From the NCBI GenBank assembly GCA_003520745.1, contig DOUE01000012.1:1-53560 (forward strand): DNA of 53,560 bases. The letters run 5' to 3'. The position numbers were made by a program, and so were the translations under genes. Positions 29,937 through 38,110 of this stretch are shown here, piece after piece; the first letter of the stretch is position 1, and every line of letters starts with the position of its first letter. Below the pieces are notes generated by a model. It was not told the origin of the DNA. It saw only the letters and a program-made list of their open reading frames with translations, and did not search any database. This stretch comes from Erysipelotrichaceae bacterium. Lineage in GTDB: Bacteria; Bacillota_I; Bacilli_A; Erysipelotrichales; Erysipelotrichaceae.

Positions 29937-31314
29937 GGCATTTCTCTCGGTGTAGGATATTGTAGGAAGAGAAGGGGATTTTGCGTAGATCTTCCGTAAT
30001 CACATGGACACATTCCTTCTGCATCGACTTACTGTCGAAATTCAGGGCGTCGATGAAGGAAGAAACACTGATCCTAAACGTGTTCTGATCGATGTATTCT
30101 TTCTTTTTCTCTTGGTTGCGGACAAAGAAATCCAACGGCACCATGTGCCTGAAATCCGTGATGAAGTTGAAGCAATCACAGGTCGTCTTGAAGTCCTTCA
30201 TCGACGCCCCGGCGTTTTTCAATGCGTCTTCAAGGGTGAAGACGAAGGTGTTGTTGATGAGCTGCAAGTGGTTCTTAAACTTCACGTCGCGGGTGATCGG
30301 TGTGAATTCCCCTTTACGGTTCTTATAGAGATAGGTGATCGCGACCCGTTCCACATTGCAGGGAAGCGGGATAAAATCGCTCATGCGCAACGTCTTGGCG
30401 CTTTGTTTCTCCAAACGCTCCAATACACCGCTCAGGGTGACTCTCTTCAGTAGATCCTGATTGACGTCGAAGCGACCGAAATAAGCGACCGGCTGGTAAT
30501 TGATCCCCCGGATCCCCGGCGTATTCAGCCCGTAAAGGAAGACTTCTCCGATCTCGTCGTCGTTGACCCCTTGGGCGATGCTCATGACCAAGGTGACGGG
30601 TATACCGTGTTTCGCCAGATTGGCGATCGCTCTTTTCTTGATGTCAAGGAGGTTCTTTCCGCGCAAGGTTTGATAGGTCGATTCCTTGAACCCGTCGAAT
30701 TGCAGATAGACCTCGAACCCTCCTCCGATCGCCAGCGGTGCGAGCGCGGCGACGAACTCCATGTCGTCGGCCAATCGCACCCCGTTTGTATTCAGCATGA
30801 CATACTTCACGCCTTTATCTTTCGCCATCTTCAAGATCGTCAAGATTTCGGGATGGAGGGTCGGTTCACCCCCGCTTACCTGTAGGATCTCAGCGCTTCC
30901 GTTCTCCGCATCGATGAAGAAGTCGATCATCTTCCCGATCGTTTCGAGTGAAAGCAGCTTCCCCTCACCGGCCGATGCGTAGCAAAGCGGACAGTTGAGA
31001 TTACATCGGGTCGTGACTTCGATCAACCCGATGCAGGCATGTTGGTCGTGTTGGGGGCAGATGCCGCAATCATAGGGACAACCGAGTTTAACCTCGGTTT
31101 GGATCTTCATCGTATTGCCCGGTTTATCATAGTTTCGCTTCGATAGATGATATCCCGCGTTCTCTTCAAGCAACTCGATCTGTTGTCCATGATCCGGACA
31201 GTATTTCACGATGAAAATCTTCCCGTCGTCGAGGATGATTTTTGCCGGGACGATTTTAAGGCAATGTTTACATAAACTATTCGTGAATTCAAGGAAGGTA
31301 TAGTTACGTAACAT
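29929..31314 (-). CDS. Radical SAM protein of the Tes/MJ0619 type
   Basis: A 461-aa enzyme. An N-terminal rubredoxin-like knuckle (Cys15-xx-Cys18, then Cys39-P-D-H42-G) is followed by an extra cluster motif GCPYDCGICPQHDQHAC (residues 78-94). The radical SAM motif is Cys104-x3-Cys108-x2-Cys111 (TRCNLNCPLCYA), with GGEPT after it. This order of motifs is diagnostic for the family of methanopterin dimethyltransferase MJ0619 and tetraether lipid synthase Tes. Those enzymes form C-C bonds on pterin or on lipid chains. With an ICMT-like and an Lgt-like gene following, a membrane-lipid substrate is the most attractive inference. First gene of the operon; AGAGG before the ATG. The C-terminal 100 residues hold further cysteines (TTCDCF, KECVH, EKCHD). 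Confidence 0.85.
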   Translation of the reverse strand: MLRNYTFLEFTNSLCKHCLKIVPAKIILDDGKIFIVKYCPDHGQQIELLEENAGYHLSKRNYDKPGNTMKIQTEVKLGCPYDCGICPQHDQHACIGLIEVTTRCNLNCPLCYASAGEGKLLSLETIGKMIDFFIDAENGSAEILQVSGGEPTLHPEILTILKMAKDKGVKYVMLNTNGVRLADDMEFVAALAPLAIGGGFEVYLQFDGFKESTYQTLRGKNLLDIKKRAIANLAKHGIPVTLVMSIAQGVNDDEIGEVFLYGLNTPGIRGINYQPVAYFGRFDVNQDLLKRVTLSGVLERLEKQSAKTLRMSDFIPLPCNVERVAITYLYKNRKGEFTPITRDVKFKNHLQLINNTFVFTLEDALKNAGASMKDFKTTCDCFNFITDFRHMVPLDFFVRNQEKKKEYIDQNTFRISVSSFIDALNFDSKSMQKECVHVITEDLRKIPFSSYNILHREKCHD

Positions 31315-31355
31315 TGTCGGGACCTCTTTGTGATAAACGGGGAACTTATGATTAA

Positions 31356-31384
31356 ATTATAGTGCTTTGTCAATCAAAATACAA
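31356..31384 (-). promoter_or_regulatory. Promoter of the radical SAM/Lgt-like operon
   Basis: Minus strand: TTGTAT (31384-31379), 17-bp spacer, perfect TATAAT (31361-31356). It lies back-to-back with the CdaR gene promoter region. Confidence 0.75.
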
Positions 31385-31438
31385 TCTCGGGTAAGTTGGG
31401 TTTGATTGGAATGCTATAATGGATGCGAGGAAACAATC

Positions 31439-32572
31439 ATGGAAATATCACGACAATTCGCAATGGAGATGGTCAAGGAACTCGGGGTCGTCATCAACCA
31501 AAACATCAACTTCATCGATCGCAACGGAATCATCATCGCCAGTACGGACGTCAATCGGATCGATAGTTTTCACATGGGGGCGAAACGCATCATCGACGAA
31601 GGATTGCCCTACCTCGTCATCGATTCCGATGACGAATATACGGGCAGCAAGAAAGGCGTGAATCTTCCCATCATCGTCGACCAACAGATCCAAGGGATCA
31701 TCGGGATCACGGGGGAAAGAAGCGTCGTCGTGAAGTACGGCGAAATCATCAAGCGTTTTACCGAGATGTACATCCGCGACAACATGATGCGCAAACAGCA
31801 GCAACAAGATGAGAAAATCCGCAGTCGATTCATCGAAAACTGGTTGATGAACGACAGTGCGCCCCACGACCCCTACTTTAGCGAAGGGGCGAAGGAAGTC
31901 GGATTGAACCCGGATGCGCAATACCGGATCATCCTTGTCTCATTCTCGCAAACCTCCAAGCAAAGCATGGTCGACCGGCAATCCAGCCTCGACCAGGCGA
32001 CGCAGTTTTTGCGGACATCCTTATGCAACGCAACGGGGAACCATACGCTTCGCATCGGGAGCGTCCTTGTGTTCTTGATCGAATACCGGGTAGAAAGCGA
32101 ATTGAAACCCAGGCTGCAAAGAATTGCACGGATGATCAACCAAGCCTATTCCATCGATGTCCATATCGGATTTGAAAACAATCCGTCGACGTCCATGAAC
32201 TTGAGTGAAGCGTACCGACGGGTCCAAAAGGCACTGATGGCAAGCCAGGCGACCCATGTGACGACGGTCAGCGAATATGACGAATTGTATCTTGAACTTC
32301 TGATCAACGACATGAACGCCTCGACATCGCGGGAATTCGTCGAAAAAGTGTTTGGCAAGATGAGTCAGGAAGAAAGGGAGGTCGCGGTTCAATGGCTAAG
32401 CGTGCTCTATCTGAACGACGGCTCGATCCAACGCACCGCGAACCAGCTTTTCATCCACAAGAATACCTTGCAGTATAAGTTGCGTCGAATCAAGGAAGTG
32501 ACGGGGATGGATCCACGGAGTGCGCGCTATATCCCGATCTTTACCTTAGCCATTGCGTTTTCGAAAAGATGA
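31439..32572 (+). CDS. CdaR family transcriptional regulator (sugar diacid/glycerate)
   Basis: A 377-aa protein. The N-terminal diacid-recognition domain starts at once (QFAMEMVKELGVVINQNINFIDRNGIIIASTD, with VIDSDDEYTGSKKGVNLP), and the C-terminal PucR-type HTH (LYLNDGSIQRTANQLFIHKNTLQYKLRRI) is complete. CdaR proteins activate genes for glucarate, galactarate or glycerate use in response to the sugar acid. The downstream GntP permease and glycerate kinase fit exactly. GAGG (31427-31430) supports ATG 31439; TATAAT (31415-31420) is the -10. Confidence 0.92.
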   Translation: MEISRQFAMEMVKELGVVINQNINFIDRNGIIIASTDVNRIDSFHMGAKRIIDEGLPYLVIDSDDEYTGSKKGVNLPIIVDQQIQGIIGITGERSVVVKYGEIIKRFTEMYIRDNMMRKQQQQDEKIRSRFIENWLMNDSAPHDPYFSEGAKEVGLNPDAQYRIILVSFSQTSKQSMVDRQSSLDQATQFLRTSLCNATGNHTLRIGSVLVFLIEYRVESELKPRLQRIARMINQAYSIDVHIGFENNPSTSMNLSEAYRRVQKALMASQATHVTTVSEYDELYLELLINDMNASTSREFVEKVFGKMSQEEREVAVQWLSVLYLNDGSIQRTANQLFIHKNTLQYKLRRIKEVTGMDPRSARYIPIFTLAIAFSKR

Positions 32573-32604
32573 ATGTCTTGCAAGACAAATGTAAGCGTTA
32601 ATAA

Positions 32605-32648
32605 ATGTCATATGAAACATATCCTTTCCAAGGTCTCATCGATATAAT
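32605..32648 (+). promoter_or_regulatory. gntP-like promoter with possible activator site
   Basis: TATAAT at 32643-32648 is a perfect -10, but no good -35 exists 16-18 bp upstream, as usual for activated promoters. ATGT (32605-32608) and ACAT (32617-32620) flank CATATGAA and could be the CdaR site. A short ACACC/GGTGT hairpin follows in the leader. Confidence 0.4.
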
Positions 32649-32687
32649 AAATGCGAAGAGACACCTTTTGGTGTAAAAGGAGATCAT

Positions 32688-34097
32688 ATGACAGGAATTC
32701 CGCTGATTCTTACGTTTGTCGTCGCGATTGCCGTGATGATCGTTGCGATTTCCAAGTTTAAAGTGCATCCGTTTATCGCAATTATGGGGATTTCTTTGGT
32801 TTTGGCATTGGTTGTCGGTATCCCTCTGATCGATATCGCGGCGACGGATACCACGCCTGCGAAACAAGGCATCGCCACCATCATCGGCGCTGGCTTTAGC
32901 GGTACGTTCGCCGGCATCGGGATCGTCATCATCCTCGGTGCGCTTGTCGGTACGCTGTTGGAAAGAACCGGCGCCGCCATCAAACTCGCCGATATGGTGG
33001 TTAAGATGGTCGGGAAGAAACATCCCGAACTCGCCATCATGATCATGGGCTGGATCGTCTCCATCCCGGTATTCTGCGATAGTGGATTCGTTATCTTGGA
33101 TCCGATCCGTAAAGCCCTTCGTCGCCGCACCCAGACATCCAGCGTCGCGATGACCGTGGCGCTATCCGCCGGTTTGTATGCCTCCCACGTTTTGATTCCT
33201 CCGACACCGGGTCCGATCGCGGCCGCCGGTTCGTTGGGACTCGCCGACAATCTGTTGTTGGTCATGGCGATGGGAGCTCTCATTTCCGTGCCCGCCTTGA
33301 TCGCCGCTTATTTCTATGCCTTGTATATCGGTAAAAAAGTCAAATCTTCGGAAGACGAAGAAGACGGATTGATTTCGCAGACCTATGAAGAATTGGTAAA
33401 AGACTATAAGAATCTACCAAGCGGTTTCATGGCCTTGGCTCCGATTTTATCTCCGGTCTTGTTGATGGCGGTCAGCTCCGTCGTCGTCGCCTTAAAAATG
33501 AAGGGTTCGTTCATCACCGTCCTACGTTTCTTGGGTAACCCGATGATCGCGCTGACGGTCGGGCTGTTGTTTGGCGTTTATCTACTCTTTAAATCAGGCA
33601 AGATTTCCGAATTCAATGCGCTGTGCAACGATACGTTGAAAGTCGTCGGACCGATCTTGTTCGTTACGGCCGCCGGCGGCGTTTTGGGTAAAGTCATCGC
33701 TTCCGCGGGGTTTGTCGAATACATGAAAGCCAATGCATCGTCCATCGCGACGATCGGCATCTTCTTCCCCTTCATCATCGCTGCGATCTTGAAGACCGCC
33801 CAGGGTTCCTCCACGGTCGCGATTACGACGACCGCCGGGATTTTAGGAAGTTTCGCGGCTTCGGATTCCATGATGAACGTCCTTGGATTGAATACCCCGA
33901 TGCTTGCCGTATTGGCCGTCATGGCGATCGGTGCCGGATCGATGACCGTGTCCCATGCCAACGATAGTTATTTCTGGGTGGTGACCAACTTCGGCGGTAT
34001 GAAGACCGAAGACGGCTACGCGACCCAAACCGGTGTCACGCTGGTCATGGGGATCGCCGCGATGGCTGCGATCTTCGTCCTCTCACTCTTCCTCTAA
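32688..34097 (+). CDS. GntP family sugar-acid permease
   Basis: A 469-aa transporter with about 12 spans and GntP landmarks: FVVAIAVMIVAISKFKVHPFIA at the start, the GIGIVIILGALVGTLLERTGAA block, PVFCDSGFVIL, LIPPTPGPIAAAGSLG, and a C-terminal HANDSYFWVV. It takes up gluconate-like acids or glycerate with protons. Following CdaR and preceding glycerate kinase, glycerate is the likely substrate. AAGGAG precedes the ATG. Confidence 0.93.
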   Translation: MTGIPLILTFVVAIAVMIVAISKFKVHPFIAIMGISLVLALVVGIPLIDIAATDTTPAKQGIATIIGAGFSGTFAGIGIVIILGALVGTLLERTGAAIKLADMVVKMVGKKHPELAIMIMGWIVSIPVFCDSGFVILDPIRKALRRRTQTSSVAMTVALSAGLYASHVLIPPTPGPIAAAGSLGLADNLLLVMAMGALISVPALIAAYFYALYIGKKVKSSEDEEDGLISQTYEELVKDYKNLPSGFMALAPILSPVLLMAVSSVVVALKMKGSFITVLRFLGNPMIALTVGLLFGVYLLFKSGKISEFNALCNDTLKVVGPILFVTAAGGVLGKVIASAGFVEYMKANASSIATIGIFFPFIIAAILKTAQGSSTVAITTTAGILGSFAASDSMMNVLGLNTPMLAVLAVMAIGAGSMTVSHANDSYFWVVTNFGGMKTEDGYATQTGVTLVMGIAAMAAIFVLSLFL

Positions 34098-34105
34098 CAT
34101 TACTG

Positions 34106-34128
34106 CGAGGGCTGATCCAATCAGCCCT
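34106..34128 (+). terminator. Intercistronic hairpin
   Basis: GAGGGCTGAT (34106-34115) and ATCAGCCCTC (34119-34128) form a perfect 10-bp stem with no U-tract after it. More likely an mRNA-stabilising or attenuating element than a full terminator. Confidence 0.5.
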
Positions 34129-34151
34129 CATTCACAATTGGAGATGAAACT

Positions 34152-35282
34152 ATGTTGAAACGGATCCTATGCATACCCGACTCGTTTAAAGGAACCTTGA
34201 GTTCCGCGCAAATCATCCACACCGTGACGACCGTTATGCAAAAACATCTTCCCGAGGTCCAGGTTCTGGGCATCGAAGTCGCGGACGGCGGAGAAGGAAG
34301 CGTCGATGCCTTTCTTTCGATCTCCGGCGGGGAGAAAATCGTTTGCGAAGTGAGTGGACCGCGTTTCGAGCGGATCGAATCCTTCTACGGAATCCTGCCG
34401 GGGAAGATCGCGGTCATCGAAATGGCTTCCTGCGCCGGTCTGCCTTTGGTCAAGGATCATCTCGACCCGCTCACGACGACGACCTACGGCGTCGGGGAAC
34501 TGATGATCTCCGCATGGGAAAAAGGGTGTCGGAAGATGATCGTCGGCTTAGGCGGATCATCCACCAACGACGGGGGATGCGGCGCGGCGGCTGCGCTTGG
34601 GATCGAATTCTTCGATGAAGAAGGGAAGTCCTTCGTACCGACCGGAGGGTCGCTCCACCGCATCGCGAAGATCGATGCTTCCCATCCCCATCCGTTGATC
34701 AAAGGATCGGAAATCATCACGATGTGCGATATCGACAATCCGATGTACGGTCCGCAAGGGGCCGCCTATGTTTTCGGCCCCCAAAAAGGGGCGGATCCGG
34801 CGAACGTCCTCGTTCTTGACCAAGGGTTGCGTCATCTTGCGAAGCGGATCGAAGACGATTTGAAACAAGACGTCTCGTCCATTCCGGGAACCGGCGCCGC
34901 CGGCGGGATGGGGGCTGGGATGGTCGCCTTCTTCCACAGTTCGCTTCAATCCGGGATCGAAACGATCCTGGACGTTGCGAAGTTCGACGAGTTGGTTCAA
35001 GGCTGTGATTTGGTGATCACCGGGGAAGGTCGGATCGATGCGCAATCCCTGCGCGGGAAAGTCCCGATCGGCGTTGCGAAACGCGCCAAGAAAGCCGGGG
35101 TTCCCGTCCTTTGCATCGTCGGAAGCATCGGCGAAGGCTTGGACGAAGCCTACGAATTGGGAATCACCTCGATCTTCAGCATCAATCCCCAACCGCTGGA
35201 TTTCAGTATCGCGAAGACCCGTGCCGTCGAGAATCTGACGATCACGGTCGAAAACTTCGCGCGACTCTTCCGTGTATTCTAG
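34152..35282 (+). CDS. Glycerate kinase
   Basis: A 376-aa GarK/GlxK-type enzyme: MLKRILCIPDSFKGTLSSAQI, EVADGGEGSVDAFL, IEMASCAGLPLV, the glycine-rich GLGGSSTNDGGCGAAAALG, GTGAAGGMGAGMVAFF and ITGEGRIDAQSLRGKVP. It phosphorylates glycerate, usually to 2-phosphoglycerate, feeding lower glycolysis. It lies 54 bases after the GntP permease and ends at a strong terminator. Together with CdaR this is a complete glycerate uptake and entry unit. Confidence 0.95.
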   Translation: MLKRILCIPDSFKGTLSSAQIIHTVTTVMQKHLPEVQVLGIEVADGGEGSVDAFLSISGGEKIVCEVSGPRFERIESFYGILPGKIAVIEMASCAGLPLVKDHLDPLTTTTYGVGELMISAWEKGCRKMIVGLGGSSTNDGGCGAAAALGIEFFDEEGKSFVPTGGSLHRIAKIDASHPHPLIKGSEIITMCDIDNPMYGPQGAAYVFGPQKGADPANVLVLDQGLRHLAKRIEDDLKQDVSSIPGTGAAGGMGAGMVAFFHSSLQSGIETILDVAKFDELVQGCDLVITGEGRIDAQSLRGKVPIGVAKRAKKAGVPVLCIVGSIGEGLDEAYELGITSIFSINPQPLDFSIAKTRAVENLTITVENFARLFRVF

Positions 35283-35329
35283 CAGCCGCTTCCGACGAGG
35301 AGACATCGTCGGAGCGGCTGTTTTCTTTT
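35283..35329 (+). terminator. Terminator of the glycerate operon
   Basis: CAGCCGCTTCCGACGA (35283-35298) pairs with TCGTCGGAGCGGCTG (35306-35320), with one bulge, followed by TTTTCTTTT. Confidence 0.9.
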
Positions 35330-35379
35330 AGCGATAAAAGTGATAGGATAGGGATAACTTTCAGAAAGAAGGTGGAGCG

Positions 35380-36135
35380 ATGGACGAGCGCAGGATATTG
35401 GAAACGGCGATGTTGGCGGGGGAAATCATGTCCGCCAGCGGGGCCGAGAGTTATCGGGTCGAAGATACGATGAATCGGATCCTGCACACCGCGGATGCGA
35501 AAAGCGCGGAGGCTTTCGCGGTCGTCACCGGGGTGTTCGCGACGCTTGAAACGGAGAACGAAGTCGTGACGCGCGTCAAACGCATCGCGCACCGGGACAT
35601 CAACCTCGCCAAGATCGCCGAGGTCAACGAAATCTCACGGCTCTATTGCCAGAATCAAATCACATTGGAGACCGCCTACGACCGTCTCCAACATTTCACG
35701 GTTCGATCCTATTCGAAATCGATCCACAACCTCGCCATCCTGCTTCTTGTGTTATCCTTCAGTTTCCTCTTGGGCGGAGGGATCCAAGAAGGCGTGCTCG
35801 CATCGATCAACGGGGTTTTACTGATCGGTGCGTTGTTATTGGTGGATCGCGCGCAAGTCACCCCGTTTCTTCGCACTTTGTTCGCATCGACCGTCATCGC
35901 CTTCGGGGCGAGTTTCCTGAAGTCGTTCATGATGAAAGACGCCGTGCTCGACAATGTGATCATCGCATCCATGATGCCCTTGGTTCCCGGAACCGCGATT
36001 ACGACGGCGATCCGTGATACCCTCAACGGCGATTATATGTCGGGAGGTTCAAGGGCGTTGGAATCGGTCGTCATCGCGGTATCGATCGCCTTGGGTGTCG
36101 GAGCAGGCCTTTGGCTATGGAGGGCTCTGCCATGA
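35380..36135 (+). CDS. Threonine/serine exporter ThrE, N-terminal (DUF1212) subunit
   Basis: A 251-aa protein. A cytosolic N-terminal half (MLAGEIMSASGAESYRVEDTMNRIL, and VTRVKRIAHRDINLAKIAEVN) is followed by five spans starting near residue 115. The late SMMPLVPGTAITTAIRDTLNGDYMSG motif is the ThrE family hallmark. In this lineage the exporter is split into two adjacent genes. It would export threonine, serine or small peptides. ATG and stop of the neighbours overlap (ATGA), so the subunits are co-translated. Confidence 0.9.
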   Translation: MDERRILETAMLAGEIMSASGAESYRVEDTMNRILHTADAKSAEAFAVVTGVFATLETENEVVTRVKRIAHRDINLAKIAEVNEISRLYCQNQITLETAYDRLQHFTVRSYSKSIHNLAILLLVLSFSFLLGGGIQEGVLASINGVLLIGALLLVDRAQVTPFLRTLFASTVIAFGASFLKSFMMKDAVLDNVIIASMMPLVPGTAITTAIRDTLNGDYMSGGSRALESVVIAVSIALGVGAGLWLWRALP

Positions 36136-36572
36136 TCCTGCAAGTGCTGGGGGCGTTTGTGGTCGGGATCGCGGGATCGATCATCCTGAACGCACCGAAA
36201 AAAGTGCTTCCCTATGCGGCCATGGTCAGTGCGACGGGTTGGTTCGCCTATCTGAATTTCGAACGCGTCCTCTCGATTTCCATGTCGACTTTCTATGCCG
36301 GGCTTTTCATCGCCCTTTTCTCCCATCTCGTCGCCCGGATCGTCAAGGTTCCGGTCACCCTGTTCCTGGTCACCGGTTTCCTTCCTCTTGTCCCGGGGGC
36401 GGGCATGTACGCCTTGGTCTTCGCGTTCATCCAAGGCGACCTTGTCCAGGCGAACCTCGCTTTCCGTCTGGTCCTTGAAGTCGCCGGCATGATCGCCTTG
36501 TCGATCTTCGTCGTCGATTCGATCTTCCGTATCCTCTTTCGTCCTTCAAGCGGTGAATTCACCAAACCTTAA
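36132..36572 (+). CDS. Threonine/serine exporter, C-terminal (ThrE_2/DUF3815) subunit
   Basis: A 146-aa protein with about five spans: ILQVLGAFVVGIAGSIILNAPKK, VSATGWFAY, LFSHLVARIVKVPVTLF and FLPLVPGAGMYALV. The LVPGAGMY motif mirrors the LVPGTAI motif of the partner. The start at 36132 overlaps the upstream stop; GGAGG lies at 36118-36122. Expected to assemble with the N-terminal subunit into one exporter. Confidence 0.9.
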   Translation: MILQVLGAFVVGIAGSIILNAPKKVLPYAAMVSATGWFAYLNFERVLSISMSTFYAGLFIALFSHLVARIVKVPVTLFLVTGFLPLVPGAGMYALVFAFIQGDLVQANLAFRLVLEVAGMIALSIFVVDSIFRILFRPSSGEFTKP

Positions 36573-36615
36573 CCGATTCTTGCATCCAAATCGAAAAACA
36601 CGCCTTAATTCGGCG

Positions 36616-36621
36616 TATAAT
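36616..36621 (+). promoter_or_regulatory. -10 element of the HAD gene
   Basis: Perfect TATAAT at 36616-36621, with no convincing -35. An ACGCC/GGCGT inverted repeat lies immediately upstream. The start site near 36628 excludes use of the ATG at 36627. Confidence 0.5.
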
Positions 36622-36638
36622 AAGCAATGGAGGGCTTT

Positions 36639-37460
36639 ATGAGTACAAAATACATTTTCCTAGACATCGACGGGACCTTGCTGAGCCACACCTACGGCAT
36701 CTCGAAAGGGTCCTTGGACACCTTGGTCCAATTACGTAAGAACGGACACAAAGTCTTCGTCTGTACCGGACGATCGAAGGCGTATGTGGATGATTATATC
36801 CATAAGCTCCAATTCGACGGATTCATCTATGGTGCCGGAGCCCATGTCGCCTATGAAGGCAACGATTTGTTCATGCATGTCATCCCCAGGGAAGAAGTCG
36901 AGAAAATGATCGAATTCTTCCGTGCCTACAACATCTCCTTCATTCTGGAAGGTCCCAATTATGCTTTCCACGACGAGTCGGCCTTGAAAATCTTCCGCGA
37001 CCGGTGGGTCCTTCAAATCTCGGATACGCCGTATCTTAGTCTGCATAAACTGGCGGATGAAAGGATCCTTTCCGTGGTTTCCTATCCCGACATGACGGAA
37101 GAGATCAATAAGATTTCGATTTTCGCGAAGAGCGACGAAGACCTTGAGTTGATCAAGGATAACTTCAACGCCAACTACCACCTCATCCTTTATCCGACCA
37201 CTTCGTCCTGCGAGATCGTCGGAGAGGGCATCAATAAGGCCAGCGGCATCAAACACATGATGAAACACCTCGGCGGCGATCTGAAAGATTGCATCGCGAT
37301 GGGGGACAGTATGAATGACTACGAAATGATCAAGGAATGCGGTTTGGGGATCGCGATGGGGAATGCGGACGAGAAAGTCAAGGCGATCGCGGACTACATC
37401 ACCGAATCCGTCGATAATGACGGCATCGCCCATGCGATGCATCATTTCGGATTGATTTAA
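36639..37460 (+). CDS. Cof-type HAD family phosphatase
   Basis: A 273-aa HAD hydrolase: motif I FLDIDGTLL at residues 7-15, motif II CTGRSKAYVDDYI, a C2-type cap, motif III Lys in the STSCEIV-GINKASGIKHMM region and motif IV MGDSMNDYEMI. Such enzymes dephosphorylate sugar phosphates or flavin-type compounds in the cytoplasm; the substrate cannot be read off. GGAGGG (36629-36634) supports ATG 36639. A membrane protein gene follows after 16 bases. Confidence 0.93.
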   Translation: MSTKYIFLDIDGTLLSHTYGISKGSLDTLVQLRKNGHKVFVCTGRSKAYVDDYIHKLQFDGFIYGAGAHVAYEGNDLFMHVIPREEVEKMIEFFRAYNISFILEGPNYAFHDESALKIFRDRWVLQISDTPYLSLHKLADERILSVVSYPDMTEEINKISIFAKSDEDLELIKDNFNANYHLILYPTTSSCEIVGEGINKASGIKHMMKHLGGDLKDCIAMGDSMNDYEMIKECGLGIAMGNADEKVKAIADYITESVDNDGIAHAMHHFGLI

Positions 37461-37476
37461 TAAAACAGGGGGAACC

Positions 37477-38061
37477 ATGAAACCATTACGCGACATTTTT
37501 TGGGGATTCATCCTACTCTTCTTCACCATCAACTTCGGTGTCGGTTTGGCGAAAGTCGTCATCCTGCCTCCGTTTGTCGGTTACCTGATGATCCTCGCGG
37601 CGACCGGCCGACTTAAGCCGATCGCCAAACATTTCAGAAAAATCGATTTCCCGCTTGTCGCCCTATCGATTTTTTCACTGATCACCTTCGTTCTTTCTTT
37701 GATGGGAATTCCGATCGCCAATCAACTCGACCCGATCAGTATCCTCTTGATTCTCATATCCGACGGCATCTATCTTTGGATGATGTATCTCATGTTTTAC
37801 GGACTCCGCGATATCGCGGCGGCCGCAGGGAATGCGGAATACGGCACGCAATTCACGGACTTGTTTCCGTTCTACGTGATTTTCCGCATCATCATCGGAA
37901 TCGGACTCTTGATCTTCCCGACACTTTCGTTTGTCTTCATCATCGCGAGTCTGATCCTTCATATCGTCTTCTTGGTCAGATTGTCCCGCTTCAGCAAGAT
38001 TCCTCTTGAATTCAGTATCGATTCCAACGACGTGGACGATCCCGCCTCATTCATTGAATGA
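37477..38061 (+). CDS. Polytopic membrane protein of unknown family
   Basis: A 194-aa protein with about five spans: residues 8-30, 31-45, 55-75, 85-108 and 130-165. The C-terminal tail is acidic (SIDSNDVDDPASFIE). No catalytic motif is apparent. GGGGG lies before the start, 16 bases after the HAD gene, so the two are probably co-transcribed. The terminator overlaps its stop codon. Confidence 0.7.
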   Translation: MKPLRDIFWGFILLFFTINFGVGLAKVVILPPFVGYLMILAATGRLKPIAKHFRKIDFPLVALSIFSLITFVLSLMGIPIANQLDPISILLILISDGIYLWMMYLMFYGLRDIAAAAGNAEYGTQFTDLFPFYVIFRIIIGIGLLIFPTLSFVFIIASLILHIVFLVRLSRFSKIPLEFSIDSNDVDDPASFIE

Positions 38062-38071
38062 GGTTTTTTTT
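38045..38071 (+). terminator. Terminator overlapping the stop codon
   Basis: CCTCATTC (38045-38052), loop ATT, GAATGAGG (38056-38063), then eight U. The stop codon of the membrane protein is inside the 3' arm. Confidence 0.9.
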
Positions 38072-38110
38072 CATGTTTGTCCATGATACAATTGGAAACA
38101 CGGAGAACCT

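Noticed and set aside
34557..35306. 249-aa minus-strand reading frame
   Set aside because: Antisense to glycerate kinase; composition reflects codon bias of the real gene.
36732..37562. 276-aa minus-strand reading frame
   Set aside because: Antisense shadow of the HAD phosphatase gene; no ribosome site and no family resemblance.
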